Source of the DNA: Serpula lacrymans var. lacrymans S7.9
Lineage: Eukaryota; Basidiomycota; Agaricomycetes; Boletales; Serpulaceae
DNA: 64,000 bases
Direction of reading: 5' to 3'
NCBI RefSeq assembly: GCF_000218685.1
Contig: NW_006763290.1
Span: 3,560,908 to 3,624,907 of the forward strand
The notes beneath the pieces were generated by a model. That model was given only the letters and a program-made list of their open reading frames with translations, made no database searches and was not told where the DNA came from. Below are positions 1 through 11,160 of the stretch, piece by piece. The position numbers and the translations under genes are program-made. Numbering within the stretch: position 1 is the stretch's first letter; the number at the start of each line of letters is the position of its first letter.

Positions 1-2
1 GA

Positions 3-149
3 GGTGCTCTCTTTGTATACTTGGTGATGTCATCTGTTGATGATGTTGTATGCAATCTCTATTGCAATGATCACCATGTTCTTGTTCAGGAGTTTGTGGA
101 ATATGTCTACAAATCAATACATCAGTTAATGGTTAAGACTCATTAACAA
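3..149 (+). CDS. Possible 3' end of an unrecognised gene, cut by the window edge
   Basis: The third frame is open from the window edge to a TAA at 147-149, giving 48 residues of ordinary mixed composition with an acidic/aromatic stretch (VQEFVEYVYKSIHQLM). It could be the last exon of a gene that starts outside the window. I do not recognise a family, and short open frames occur by chance, so this is weak. From about 150 to 545 I see only AT-rich DNA. Confidence 0.25.
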
Positions 150-546
150 TGCTACACATACTGCATCTTTGAATTGATCATATTCATATTTATGTATTTG
201 CTATGTGCATTTATTTGTTGATAATTTGGGCTTCTGTAATCAATGTGTTAGTTTTAATTGAATCAACACCATAAACTGTTATAGACTCACAATGTGTAAG
301 CTGTGTTTTTATGTGTGGGGAAGGGTCTTTAATTTAATTTTTATGCACACCACAGTGTGGTCAATAATGGCTGTTAATTTTGGTAATGCAAAATGTGCAA
401 ATTCTCGACAACAATTTGTTTTGTGTGTAGGGCCAGACTACTTCCCCACATAGTAGGAAAAGAGCTTTGTTTGGTTGAGTTGTGCCACATTGTGCCACAG
501 GCGTGAGTTTTGGTGTCCACTATATTGTATTTTGTAGTAAAAAGGA

Positions 547-712
547 TTAAGCGCGAGGATTTTCAATGTGGCTACAATTTTCACTACAATTGTTGAATGT
601 TCTTATAACTGTGAGAATTTTCAATGTGGCTACAATTTTCACTGCACTCATTACTACTGCACCACCTACTCTGCTAACTGAAAACCATGTGAGCAAAACT
701 AAGCAAAAAAAG
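547..712 (+). repeat. Duplicated ~28-bp motif and diverged copy of a segment at 16767-16871
   Basis: A motif of about 28 bp (core TTTCAATGTGGCTACAATTT) occurs twice here, roughly 55 bp apart. A diverged single copy lies at 16767-16871, followed in both places by a shared GAGCAAAACTAAG word. Both copies are near Helitron-derived coding remnants, so this may be a piece of Helitron-associated non-coding DNA. I could not define element ends. Confidence 0.45.
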
Positions 713-1081
713 AATGTTAGACATGTCAGCATAGAAATTACACACAGGCGGACTTGAAAAATAGAAATCCCCAAAAGATCAGGAGACTGTATCTTAAGTC
801 TGGTTGGAATAGCTGTGGTGCCTCGTGGCTTCCTGTGGTGGGCACACTCTGAGATTAGTCTTTTGAGTCTAAAACAATTTACTTCCCGCTCATTCCGCTT
901 CAACTTCAAGTGCACATTTTTTACACTGGGATATCTGACAATCTGTAATTAACTGTAAAAAGCAGCAGTTTCCAGGTGATAATCACTAGCAGCTGGGAAC
1001 AAGTCCTAGAAAAACTGACGAATCAATCAGGTGATTTTTGCTACTTTTATGTTCGAATTCACCCACTGCTCACTTGTCACA

Positions 1082-1670
1082 TCAGGAAAAATGGGGGTAG
1101 CTATATAGAGCTCTATAGAACTATAAGTACTCATAAAGCTGTTATAGTGGTTAAACCTGTTATAGAACCTCTGCCATCTATAGAGCCTCATATAGCTCTA
1201 TAAATGCTCTTATAGATGTTGGAAATTGTTGTGTGGCTGATAGAAAAAAATTAACAGACAAGATTTAAACTCTCAACCTGCTAGTCAGCTTTTGGGTGAC
1301 TAAGCAACCTATCACCACACATCACATTTATTCACTACACCATGAGAGCTTATAAAATATATCATACAGGTGTTATATATTGACCTTTCATGGACTTATA
1401 TTATTTTTTTACTCATTGTCACTACTTATATTTGGATAAATCATTATTTTTATTTTATAAATATCAAAGATACAAACTACTATCTCACTAATACAGGCTA
1501 TATAATTGATTAATACTGTATGATTTATTAGCCCTTTTAAGCACCTTGAACTATATTATAACTATGAACTTCACAGCTATAGGAGCTATGTAGGCTGCTG
1601 CTATAGGCTATAAGAGCATTTATAGTACCTTGCCTATAAGAATATACTTGACTCCAAACACTTTTGGCCT
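1082..1670. repeat. Interspersed repeat family F, copy 1 (~590 bp)
   Basis: This segment matches 34310-34827 in the same orientation. Both copies begin with TCAGGAAAAATGGGG and end with a CTTYTGGCCT word. The ends are rich in CTATAG/TATAGAGC words; an 18-bp inverted repeat links 1197-1214 (CTATAAATGCTCTTATAG) with 1608-1625. On the minus strand the middle has an A-box-like TGGTGTAGTG and a weak B-box-like GTTTAAATC, so a Pol III-derived (SINE-like) origin is possible. It has no coding capacity, and I saw no target-site duplication. Confidence 0.75.
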
Positions 1671-2117
1671 TAATTGTGTTTTCTCATTTCGTATCATTGA
1701 AATACCAAGTTTAACATGTACACTATATTCTCTAGTAAATTCAGAATTTCAACAATTGTTTCACTCAAATTAAATTTCTTCTTTCGCTCACAGTTCCGAA
1801 CAACTTCAATAGAAACCTGAAATTAATTGTGTTAATACTAATTTCTACAGGCAGTAATATCTCTTATTTTGAGCATAGAAAATGTTTAGTAAAATATTCC
1901 TGGTACCGTAGTTACCAGGTCTCAATTTTTTAATTATGGCTCAAAATGGTGACTGTCCGACTTCCGGGTTTACTCATCAGTATGACTCAGTATGACATTG
2001 TGAGGTCTCAAATCTTGTTCCATTCTCCCATTCTTTGAGCTTCAAGTATCCACTTCCTTCACATTTCGTCCCCAATTTCCTCCACTATCTACTAAGACTA
2101 CTGCTCTCCTCTACTCA

Positions 2118-2348
2118 ATGGGTCAAACATCATCATCATCATCATTGCAATATGAATGTGGTGACCCTTCCAATGGAGGCCCTTCTACTATGCAACATCA
2201 TAGCCAGGAATCTGCATCCGACTGCTTGGACAATGTTGACGATTTAATGGCAGACTCCCTCTTCACACAAGGTTTATCAAACAGTCAGTATTTTCCCTCT
2301 AAGACTTATGGTTCCTCCTATAATTCACATTTTAGTGTCTCAACATGA
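2118..2348 (+). CDS. Possible 5' exon of the Helitron protein
   Basis: An ATG at 2118 opens a 76-codon frame that starts with a Ser-run (MGQTSSSSS) and is Ser/Asn/Gln-rich and acidic, resembling a disordered N-terminus. It lies upstream of the long Helitron frame starting near 2551. No clear splice connection could be established, and the flanking 1671-2550 shows nothing else I recognise. Confidence 0.25.
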   Translation: MGQTSSSSSLQYECGDPSNGGPSTMQHHSQESASDCLDNVDDLMADSLFTQGLSNSQYFPSKTYGSSYNSHFSVST

Positions 2349-2550
2349 TTGTATGGAACAAACTGAAGCTCTTCATCAATGTTAGTTTTCAAAATTTTGC
2401 GCTTTTTCATGTAACCTCAATTTATTTATTTATTTTTTCCGTTGTTGCATTTTTCCTGTGCTTGAACATGATGAAGCAGACAAAGATGGTAAAGATGCTG
2501 CTACTTACATCAGTACCTATAGACTTTGTTGAAGCTTTGCTTTTGACTGT

Positions 2551-5500
2551 GTGTATGTAGATCAATTTTATGAGCCCTGTCATTTGTGGCCTGTTGGTCC
2601 CCATGTCATTGTGCAATTCTCGTCTCTCAGTCAAATGCTCCACAATTTCCAACATTTAACAGCAGCCCACTTGGCTGTCATTGCACAGTTACATGGCATG
2701 AAAGTTGCGAAAAACCCTGTCAAAACGGTTCTTGCCCATCACCCTCTGGATCATGCTTGTAATGATTCATGCAAACACCTTACATGTTTTGTTTTCTCTG
2801 AACTAAAGTGGGAAAGGCGCAACACTGTCTCAAAATATCTTATATCCTTCTTGTGCAAAGTGCATGCAAGAGACTGTACTCAACGGCAGTTGTGTGCTTC
2901 CAATGAGAGGGTATGTCATGCTACCCATAATGACAATGCTCAACGTCGACAACTTAATGAAAACTTCTCGCACTTAGCATCTCAATCACAAAAAAGAGAG
3001 ATTATAAAACAGTGGCAGCATTACATTAATGATATTGGTGAGTCCTACAAACCTTGTGCGGTTTGTGGCCAGAGTAAGATTTTTGAGGAGGTTGTTAGTG
3101 TCAACCCTCAATTATTTGATTTGAAGCTATTACGAGATGATGTCCTACCTACATATCTCTTACCATCATCCTGCAACATTGATGTTTATGACCGTGCCAT
3201 TTTATACCATGTGGCACTGCAAAATTTGAATGAGTTAGGTTTTGTTGATATGTGCAAATTTTGTAGACATTCTCTTGTTGACCTCAACAAACAACCATTA
3301 GATTCATGGGCCAACTTCCAATATTATGGTCATCATATCTTGCCCAAAAATGTTTCTGAGGCTTTACACACCGCAACACCTTTTGACCTCATGATGGTTG
3401 CACAAGCATGTGCGACTCAGCTCTCGTATTTGTTTTCTGAAAAGAATGGTAGAGGTGATCCCAACACATCACAAAAGTACATAAGGGGTAATGTTACAGT
3501 CTTACCACAGGACAGTGTGAAAGTAAAGAAATATCCCCCTCCTTCTCATGACAAAATTGAAGAAAGTATCTGCACATTGTTTGCTGGGGCTGATACACAA
3601 GTTTCTAGAGAAAGCATAGCTAAATTTCATCCTATCCTAGTTAGTAAAAGGAGGGTACAAACTTTATTAGAATTTCTCATTGCTCATAATCCCTGGTACA
3701 GGTCTGCAGGAGTTGAAATCAGTGAATCTAATTTGAACAATCTGTGCGTTGGAGATCATGATAGCCACTTGCCTTCTGCAATTAGCATGAATTTTCTTCC
3801 TAGTGAGCCCACTACAAATCCAGCAACATTGGGTTATACACAATAACCTTTTGTTGTGCCCCCATCTGCAGATCACGCAGACTTTGACTACTTGATGGAT
3901 GCAGTGGGTTATACTTCTGGCAACCTCTCTCCTACAAGCTACCGCCTTATGAAAGCAACTGCTTTGGCTTCTTATCTAGATGGCAAACAATTTCTTCAGC
4001 TTCGCTCTGCCAGTACACCAATGAATGAGGATGATCCAGGCTTGTTATTGTCTTTATTCCCACACCTTGATCCTTGGGGGATTGGTGGTTTCCATGAGCC
4101 TAATCGTACAGAAGAACAAAAAATCTCTTTTGAGCGTCAAGTGCAAAACATGCTTCTGCAACGTGACCATCGGTTTCAGGCTGATCCTTTTTTTGCATAT
4201 GTATGTTTTAACATCCTGCAAAAAAGAGACATCAATCGACAGATAAGCTTTTGTGTAGATCAAAATTGCGTGAATCTATTGGGACTGAAGTTAGTGAACA
4301 TGCTCCTGGTTTGACTAACCTCATTCGTCTGTGGGAGAAGAATCCGGCTGCAAGGCCTTCAAATTCCTATCAAAAGAAAGCATTACAGTTATTGAACAAA
4401 CTTAAACTCATTGTCAAAGATGTGAAAGGCTCTACCAGTTACAAGTTATGTTGTAGGAATGAAATCAGAGCATTGATCAAAAGGTTTGGCACTCCTGCTC
4501 TGTTTATAACATTGAATCCTTCTGATATCCATAGCACGCTTGTTGGTATTTTGGGAGGTATAACCCCTGCAGCATGGCGGTCCATGACTACATATGAACG
4601 CTCTGTAGTCATTGCAAAGAACCCTGCAATCACTGCTACTTTTTTCCATGTAATGATGACCACTTTTCTCAATGTCATTGTTAAGCATGGTAAAATCTCA
4701 CCTGGTTTATTTGGCCATTCTGAGGCTTATTACGGGATGGTGAAAGCACAAGGGCATGGCAATCTGCATTGTCATCTTCTGTTATGGTTACATGGCAACC
4801 CAAATCCCCAAGTTCTTTGTGATCATATGGCACAGGATGATCTCTATAAGGACCAGATCTTTAACTGGCTGGAATCAGTCATTAAATGTGAACTACCCAC
4901 CAACAGTGAAGTTATTGTTGAACAACCAGGGTGTCCATTGAAAAAACCTTCATTGTCTGTCAATGAACTTGACCCCCGTATTGCAGAAGGTCCAAACTTA
5001 GGTGATGATGACTCTGATTTTGCTGAGCAATTTCAGCAATTTGTTACAGAGTTGGCTGTCCATTGTAATTGGCATGAGCATACTGAGACTTGTTGGAAAC
5101 ATTTACAAAACAACAAACCAAGGGATGATCACCACTGCAGGATGAGGATGAATGGTACAACCAGGGCATTCATAGACATAGACCCTGAGACACAATCTAT
5201 TTTGCTTTGGAGGCTGCACCCTCGTATCAATAATTTTAATGATGTTGTGTTGTTCCTTTTGCACTATAATATGGACATTAAGTATATAGAATCTGGTCAG
5301 GCTGCAAAAGCTTTAGTAGACTATGTGACGGATTATATTATAAAGAGCTTTTTTCCTGTGCACGTTGGCTTTGATGCTCTAAGATATGCCATCAAACAAA
5401 ATTCTGTAAAGTTTACAGAAGATTCTAATTCCAGCCCCAAGGAGAAAAGTCGCAGCTTGTTTACAAAGTGTGTGAACGCTATCATTGCCTGCCAGGAACT

Positions 5501-5939
5501 ATCGCACCAGCAGGTAATGAGCTATCTTGTTGGTGGTGGTGATTGTTATAAAAGTCATACCTTCCAAATTTTGCGTTGGGGCCAATTTAACCGTTACATA
5601 CAGTCACAGCAACGAGACAGTGAAGACTTGCCATCCCATTCTGTTGATCAAGATATTGATGCCACCATTGCAGAAAGTTCTGATTCCGATGGCAAAAATG
5701 ATGAACATCCTGTTCTACTGCCCTCAACAAATGACTCACTTGAATTGCATGAAGAGGTTTTGCTGTCTTTGGACGGGGATCGTTTTTCAGTGCATAGTAA
5801 TCTACAAGATTATCAATGGCGCTCTCCTGAGCCAACATTTGGAAAATTGTCTTTATGGGAATACACAGAATATGCTCACAAAATTTTATTAGCAGCTGAA
5901 AATGCTCGACTAGCAAGGCTGAGTGAACGGACTGGTTAA
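2551..5939 (+). pseudogene. Helitron N-terminal and HUH Rep (nickase) domains
   Basis: The N-terminal part (2551-3846) has a Cys cluster (ACNDSCKHLTC, then CAVCG and CKFC) like the zinc-binding N-terminus of fungal Helitrons. A TAA at 3844-3846 and a frameshift near 4250 interrupt it. The Rep domain (4251-5939) shows the upstream GTPALFITLNPSDI motif, the metal-binding HUH motif (GNLHCHLLLW, about residues 168-177 of that frame) and the DNA-cleaving tyrosine region (VDYVTDYIIK). These are the signatures of rolling-circle replication initiators. The Rep core is well preserved, so decay was probably not ancient. Confidence 0.85.
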
Positions 5940-8450
5940 GATGACAAAATTGCATCTGATAGTGAGACCTTATATCATAGGCATGGAAAATGTGCTCAGC
6001 CCCATGGCCACCTGTGCCAGGAGCATCCTCAGTTCAACAGCCACATACTCCATTTAAGAGAAGAGCCATACATACCTGTTTTGCTTGGTGGTGCTTTGCC
6101 TCGCCATGATTGCTCAGAAGATGAGCATGAACTGTGGTGTCGGGCAATGTTGATTCTCTTCAAACCTTGGAGAGCTGCAAGTGATTTGAAGAGCACTAAT
6201 GAGTCTTTGCATGAAGCTTTCAATCTAGCTGACTTTAAAATGGAACATAGAACAATTATGGATAACATCAATGTAGAGAATGAATGCAAAGACGCATGAG
6301 ATGAGTATGACATCTCAAGGACCACTGGAAACAATCAAGATCCTCTCCTGCCTGATCTTGCATATGATGACAACACAGATTCCATGGATGCCCTACAACA
6401 AAATCTCATAAATGATGATATAAATAACCATGTTGTTGATGAATTTGATTCATTGGCGGCTTTGCAGGGCTGTGTAAAAGATAAATGGATTCAGAATGTG
6501 AATGAAGCATTGGCTGCAGTTGACAAAGCTGGCCTTATTGCAAAATACCCACTATTTCCCATCTATAGAAAGTATCTGCCTCCATCTATTGCTACTCCCA
6601 GTGACATTGAACAAATTCGTTTACAAGCTCAACTAATGAAGAACTTGAAACAACTAAAAAGACTGCAACAGCAGCTGTCTGAAACAACATGTGATGATGT
6701 AGAGCAACCTACGAGGTGTAAGAAAGCTCGTATTGACCATGCTGCACAAACAAGTATTTTGTTGGTTGATGCCAACAACTATGGTGCTTCAAAATCAATG
6801 GCCAATCAGAATCTCCACCTACACATTTTGAACAACGTGATAAGGGACAAAGGTATTTCAGGAAATGATGAACAAGAACGTGCTGTTAGAATTGTCAGTG
6901 AACATTTTTCTGCAAACTCAAAGGAACAGCTAATGTTGTACGTGGCTGGAATAGGCGGCTCTGAAAAGAGCCATGTTGTCAATGCCATTGTTGAAATTTT
7001 TAATAGATGTAATGCATCTAGTCAAATATTATTTAGTGCACCAACAGGTTGTGCCGCTGTTTTGATTGGAGGCTACACAATTCATTCATTGACATTCCTA
7101 CCTAAAAGTCAATATAAACCAAATCAGGCTGAATTAGAGGCTATATGGTGAGATGTCAAATACCTTGTCATAGACAAAATTTCCATGGTTTTTGCGTCTT
7201 TGCTTAGTGTCATCTCCCACAGGTTGTGTTGTGCCAAGGCAATGGATGCTATATGAGTGCAACAACCTTTTGGTGGCATTAATGTTATCTTTACCGGTGA
7301 TTTTGGTCAACTGAAGCCTGTAAAAGATGCTGCACTGTTCAGCCACTCTCTACTTGCGAACATCATACCAAACACAGCTTTGACAGATTCAGGACAATCG
7401 GCATTACACGGAGCGTTGCTGTGGCATCAAGTCAACCAAGTTGTGGAACTCAAAAAAAATTGGCGCCCTCAGCAAGATCCCGCCTTTGTTAACTTACTTC
7501 AATGTATTTGAAGTGGCATAGTGTGGATGAATACCTCAGAAAGGACTGAGCAGCAACAAGGTACTGGTGAGAATTATGAAGATTCTGATTTTTGTGTGCT
7601 CACACAACATTGCCTGCACTTGCTGTCTAATGACAATTCAGAAGACTTCAAAGATACTCCCATCATTGTGTGTGGAAAAACAGTGCAGGATGCTATTAAT
7701 TACAAAAAGGCTGAAAGTTATGCTTTCAATGCTGGTGAGGAATTTGCACTCTATCATTCCTGAGACTATCTCAAAAAGCAATGTTTGCAGAATGATGTGC
7801 AGGAATTTGCATGGCATAATTTTGGAAGCACTCTCACGCACAACAGCCTTGGGTAATTACCACTTGCTCGTGGTATGTGTGTCATAGTCACAGAGAATAT
7901 AGCTTTTTTGTGCAAGGTAGTCAACGGATCAGAAGGCATTTTGGAAGATATTAAATACTCTGTAGATGATGCTAACAGACGCTATGCTGAGTGTGCATAC
8001 ATCAAAATTGATGGAGCAGGTTTACAAGCACCTGGGCTTGATCACGACATTATTTTTATTCTACCTACGCCCACTAGATTTATCTACCGGCCAAAGAAGA
8101 ATGAAGACCGTATGACATGCCCTGACATGCTGCAATCTGCAGCCATTGTACATACCCAATTGCCAATCCTACCAGCATATGCTTTCACAGATTACAAAGT
8201 ACAAGGATGTTCACTTTGCAAAGTCATACTTGACTTGGCAGGGTGTAGGTCACTGCAAAGTGTGTATGTGATACTCTCTTGAGCACATTCACTTGCAGGT
8301 ATTGCTATCTTGCGATGGTTCCCTGCCATAAAAAATTACACAACACTTGGGTCAACAGTTCCAAGATGAATTTGCGCACTTGCATAACTTGGACATTCAG
8401 ACCAAAATTCAATATGAAGCAAGCCACCTCTTACAACCAGTAATCAGATC
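5940..8450 (+). pseudogene. Helitron PIF1-family helicase domain, multiply interrupted
   Basis: This continues the Rep frame. Visible helicase motifs are a Walker A (GIGGSEKSHV, 6948-6977), Walker B (VIDKISMV, about 7167-7190), motif III (FGGINVIFTGDFGQL), motif IV (VELKKNWRPQQD) and the C-terminal AYAFTDYKVQGCSL with LQSVYVILS. Two catalytic positions are altered: the Walker A Gly is Glu, and the Walker B Glu is Lys. In-frame stops occur at 6297-6299, 7149-7151, 7254-7256, 7509-7511, 7761-7763, 7854-7856 and 8280-8282, with a frameshift near 8330. Several TGA stops sit where the family has Arg. It cannot be functional. Confidence 0.88.
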
Positions 8451-8500
8451 ATAACTGCTGTATCGCCCATATACTATTTTACACAGCTGTTGTTTTACTG

Positions 8501-9658
8501 TTACCCATAAGGTGAATTTGATCCTCTTGTTGTTGCAAATGGTCTCAAGGTTTCATACTCTCCCGTGCAACTATAGCCCCCAAGGTACCAAATCATCCCT
8601 CCTTCTGCACATCGTTTCTCCTCTGCAGGGATTATCAACTCCACTCCTGCCGACCCATCCCTCATCCTCCGGAACATAGTCCCTGCATCAAACACTGTGC
8701 GGATGGTGTGCATGCATATGTAGTCTTTACAGCATGTATGTGCTGTGTTTCTATCTTCTGCTTCCCAAGCTCTTGGTGCAATGCGTAAATCATAGCCACG
8801 GTCTATGTATTTTTGATAGCACCTGATAGTGTTTGGATGAGGAGTTGTACGGTCAAAAACTGTATAATGGTTGGCGTTGATAAGTCCCTTTCCCTTTGTT
8901 GTGAGCTTGGGATATGCACAAAAAAATCCATTTCCTGAAATGTAGTTCATAACAGGTGTTGAATGAAAGCAAAAAATGGGAGCGACACTCATATACGTTG
9001 AAGAAATGACAACATCAATTGACCTGTTGCCATTTGCAACAGTAATGACCTCGGATATGTTGTGGTTGGCCACATACCCCTCTTGCCCCGCAACATGTTT
9101 TTCAACCACAACATAGCCCTCTTCTTCTCTCAACATCTGCAACGCTCTGTCTTTCTTGAAGAACGGGACATATAAATCCATATCTCAAGGGTCCCATTCT
9201 GTCCTTCCTTCAAAAAACTTCAAAGCAACTGACCCCAACACCACACTTTTCATCTGCAGGATATTTGAAAGGAAGGTCGCTGGATAGCGCACAAATTGTC
9301 TCAATACAGCAAAGAGTTGCTCCTTCACGTATGAATGTACCAACTTGTAATTGCAAGATGATGTGCTGGTATATAGAATGGCATCCACCACAGACATATT
9401 ACCTAAAACAGCACCCACTATTTCCGATGGGCAAACTCCAACCAGACAACCATCAGGATATGATGCGTGGATAGGTGCAGGATGGACTGTGCGCGCAAGT
9501 TCAACATTTGGGGAAGGCATGGCAAATGTTTTGTTTGCAGTACGTACCTGCACCACCCCTCTATTTATATTTGTCATCCTGCTGTGCACTTTTTGTGTTT
9601 GCCTTTTCCAGCTGATGTTCCATTTTCTGATATGCCTACCTCTAACCATGCTTCTCAC
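8501..9658 (-). pseudogene. Conserved Agaricomycete hypothetical gene with one in-frame stop
   Basis: Reading from 9658 to 8501, a single frame of about 385 codons is broken only by TGA at 9187-9185. The sequence around it reads WDP-stop-DMDLYVPFF, where related fungal proteins, as I recall them, have an Arg or another residue before the (D/I)DxYxP motif. Another recognisable stretch is FCFHSTPVMNYISGNGF. I know this only as a multi-copy basidiomycete family of unknown function. The gene lies tail-to-tail with the Helitron, about 50 bp from its end, so it may be a passenger or a neighbouring host gene. Confidence 0.55.
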
Positions 9659-10457
9659 CGTGCATTGGTTTCAGACCAATGACTCCTCCTATAAACCTTA
9701 TTCTTGCAATTCAAATTCTGCGTTGCTCTTTTATTAAATGATGCGTAGTTCTGAACTGCTTACCCTAACAGTCTTCTCCCCAGCCATGTCCTGGTTCCAA
9801 TGTAATTTGCTCTGTCGTCTGTCTTCGTTATGTGTACTCATTATTGTTTCATAGTTGACAACAACCAATCTTTTGTGGTAGCAAGTTTTCCGATGAGCCT
9901 GTGTGACGCTCTTGCGCCACAGGTTGTTGAACAGCCTTTTGGCATGCACATTGTTCCAACCACATACCACAACACCTGTGAATAGGAATATGTTGTGAAA
10001 GACCCCACCTCCACTGATCACAACCACTATCACATATTTTTATACAGGCAACCAAACGACAACAGTGACATGGACATGTTGTACCCAGTCAAGTTAAGAA
10101 TGCAAGGCGTTCTCAGTAACTTTAACTTGGCCTCATTAGGCACATGGAATGGGTAATGGATCCCCTAACCTTTATACATCTTTCTAACTACTTTACTCCA
10201 TTTTCAGCATCCCGCTCCAAGCATCTTCAGCTTGCCAAACACTGACACTAACTTCTGGTCCTTTCCATGACCAATGGCAACCTATTCTGTCTGCAATCTG
10301 TAATATCTGCCAACTGATCCACGTAAGCTTGGGTGAAAATAGCTATGAAGAGCCTCCTATCCTTTCTATGCATAACTTGTACATGTAGCGACACATCTTT
10401 ACAAAGGTATGTCAAACAGTACAGCTTATGATTCATACTTAAAACAAGATTTAGATT
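9659..10457. other. Interval with no gene I can support
   Basis: Several short frames on both strands overlap here (for example 9734-10033 minus), but none has a recognisable motif or a convincing intron structure. It may hold further exons of the neighbouring unknown genes. Confidence 0.3.
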
Positions 10458-10913
10458 ATGGCTTGTAATGCAAATGTGCCATCTGTGCTTATGTCCAGTG
10501 ATGATCCAGAAGCCAAAGCAAATGCTATCAAGGACAAGTGGTGTGTGGTTCAGAAGTTACCCCTTGCCTGGTTGCAACCAAATGGCACAAACATACCCTG
10601 TGCACATACAGTTTTTCAAACTGGAGATTTTGTAGATGTTGGAGCTTCAATAAATATTAGCATGTTTCGTGTTTGTGGACAGAAATGTGTTATCTGTGCT
10701 CATTTAAAACTTGAGCATATTTTCCAAATTGCTCCTGTGACTCAAATGTGTTCGGTGCACTTGTTGTTTTTTTATTTCTTGCTCGGCCAGTCCTCACCTT
10801 TATTGCCAACAGCTTGGTATCAAACCAAACCACAAAGGCCCTGTATCCCCTCCCTCAGCGTCAAGCTCCAATACTACTGCCAAGCCTGCATAATGTTTTA
10901 CCAAAAAGTCTGA
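10458..10913 (+). CDS. Hypothetical protein exon
   Basis: An ATG at 10458 opens a frame of 151 codons. The first ~95 residues have natural composition, with a HTVFQTGDFVDVGASINI stretch and a later CxxC (CGQKCVIC). The remainder looks like translated intron: a GT at about 10737 precedes a T-rich tract ending in CAG near 10792. It may belong with the exons at 11161-12454. No family recognised. Confidence 0.35.
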   Translation: MACNANVPSVLMSSDDPEAKANAIKDKWCVVQKLPLAWLQPNGTNIPCAHTVFQTGDFVDVGASINISMFRVCGQKCVICAHLKLEHIFQIAPVTQMCSVHLLFFYFLLGQSSPLLPTAWYQTKPQRPCIPSLSVKLQYYCQACIMFYQKV

Positions 10914-11160
10914 TCACACATATCTGTTTTATTTCTGAATCATACTCATGTATCACCGTAAATACCATATATCGACCTTATATTGTATTCCGCATTCTTA
11001 TCAGTGGAACAAGCCTACCGGTAAATCAAATTCAAAATTACATCTCAATAATAATCCCCGAGCTTCAAGCATATAATGCTATCCTTCGCTCCAAAAAAGT
11101 GTAGAAACATAAGTACTGCCCAAAATTTGTCTGCTTCTTGATCCCCCACTTTCTGCTAAC

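Larger units (their letters stand above)
2551..8450 (+). mobile_element. Decayed Helitron (RepHel type)
   Basis: One long degenerate coding unit carries, in order, a fungal Helitron N-terminal region, an HUH rolling-circle Rep domain and a PIF1-family helicase, the arrangement that defines autonomous Helitrons. Almost all of it can be read in two frames: frame 1 to about 4250, then frame 3 to about 8330. It is broken by roughly nine in-frame stops and two frameshifts. I could not identify the expected 5' TC end or the 3' hairpin plus CTRR end, so the outer limits are those of the coding remnant. The element is certainly inactive. Confidence 0.85.

Noticed and set aside
2118..2160. CAT run encoding poly-His at 2131-2148
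   Set aside because: In the alternative frame it encodes a Ser run in a plausible exon; a simple trinucleotide repeat explains it, with no sign of an engineered tag.
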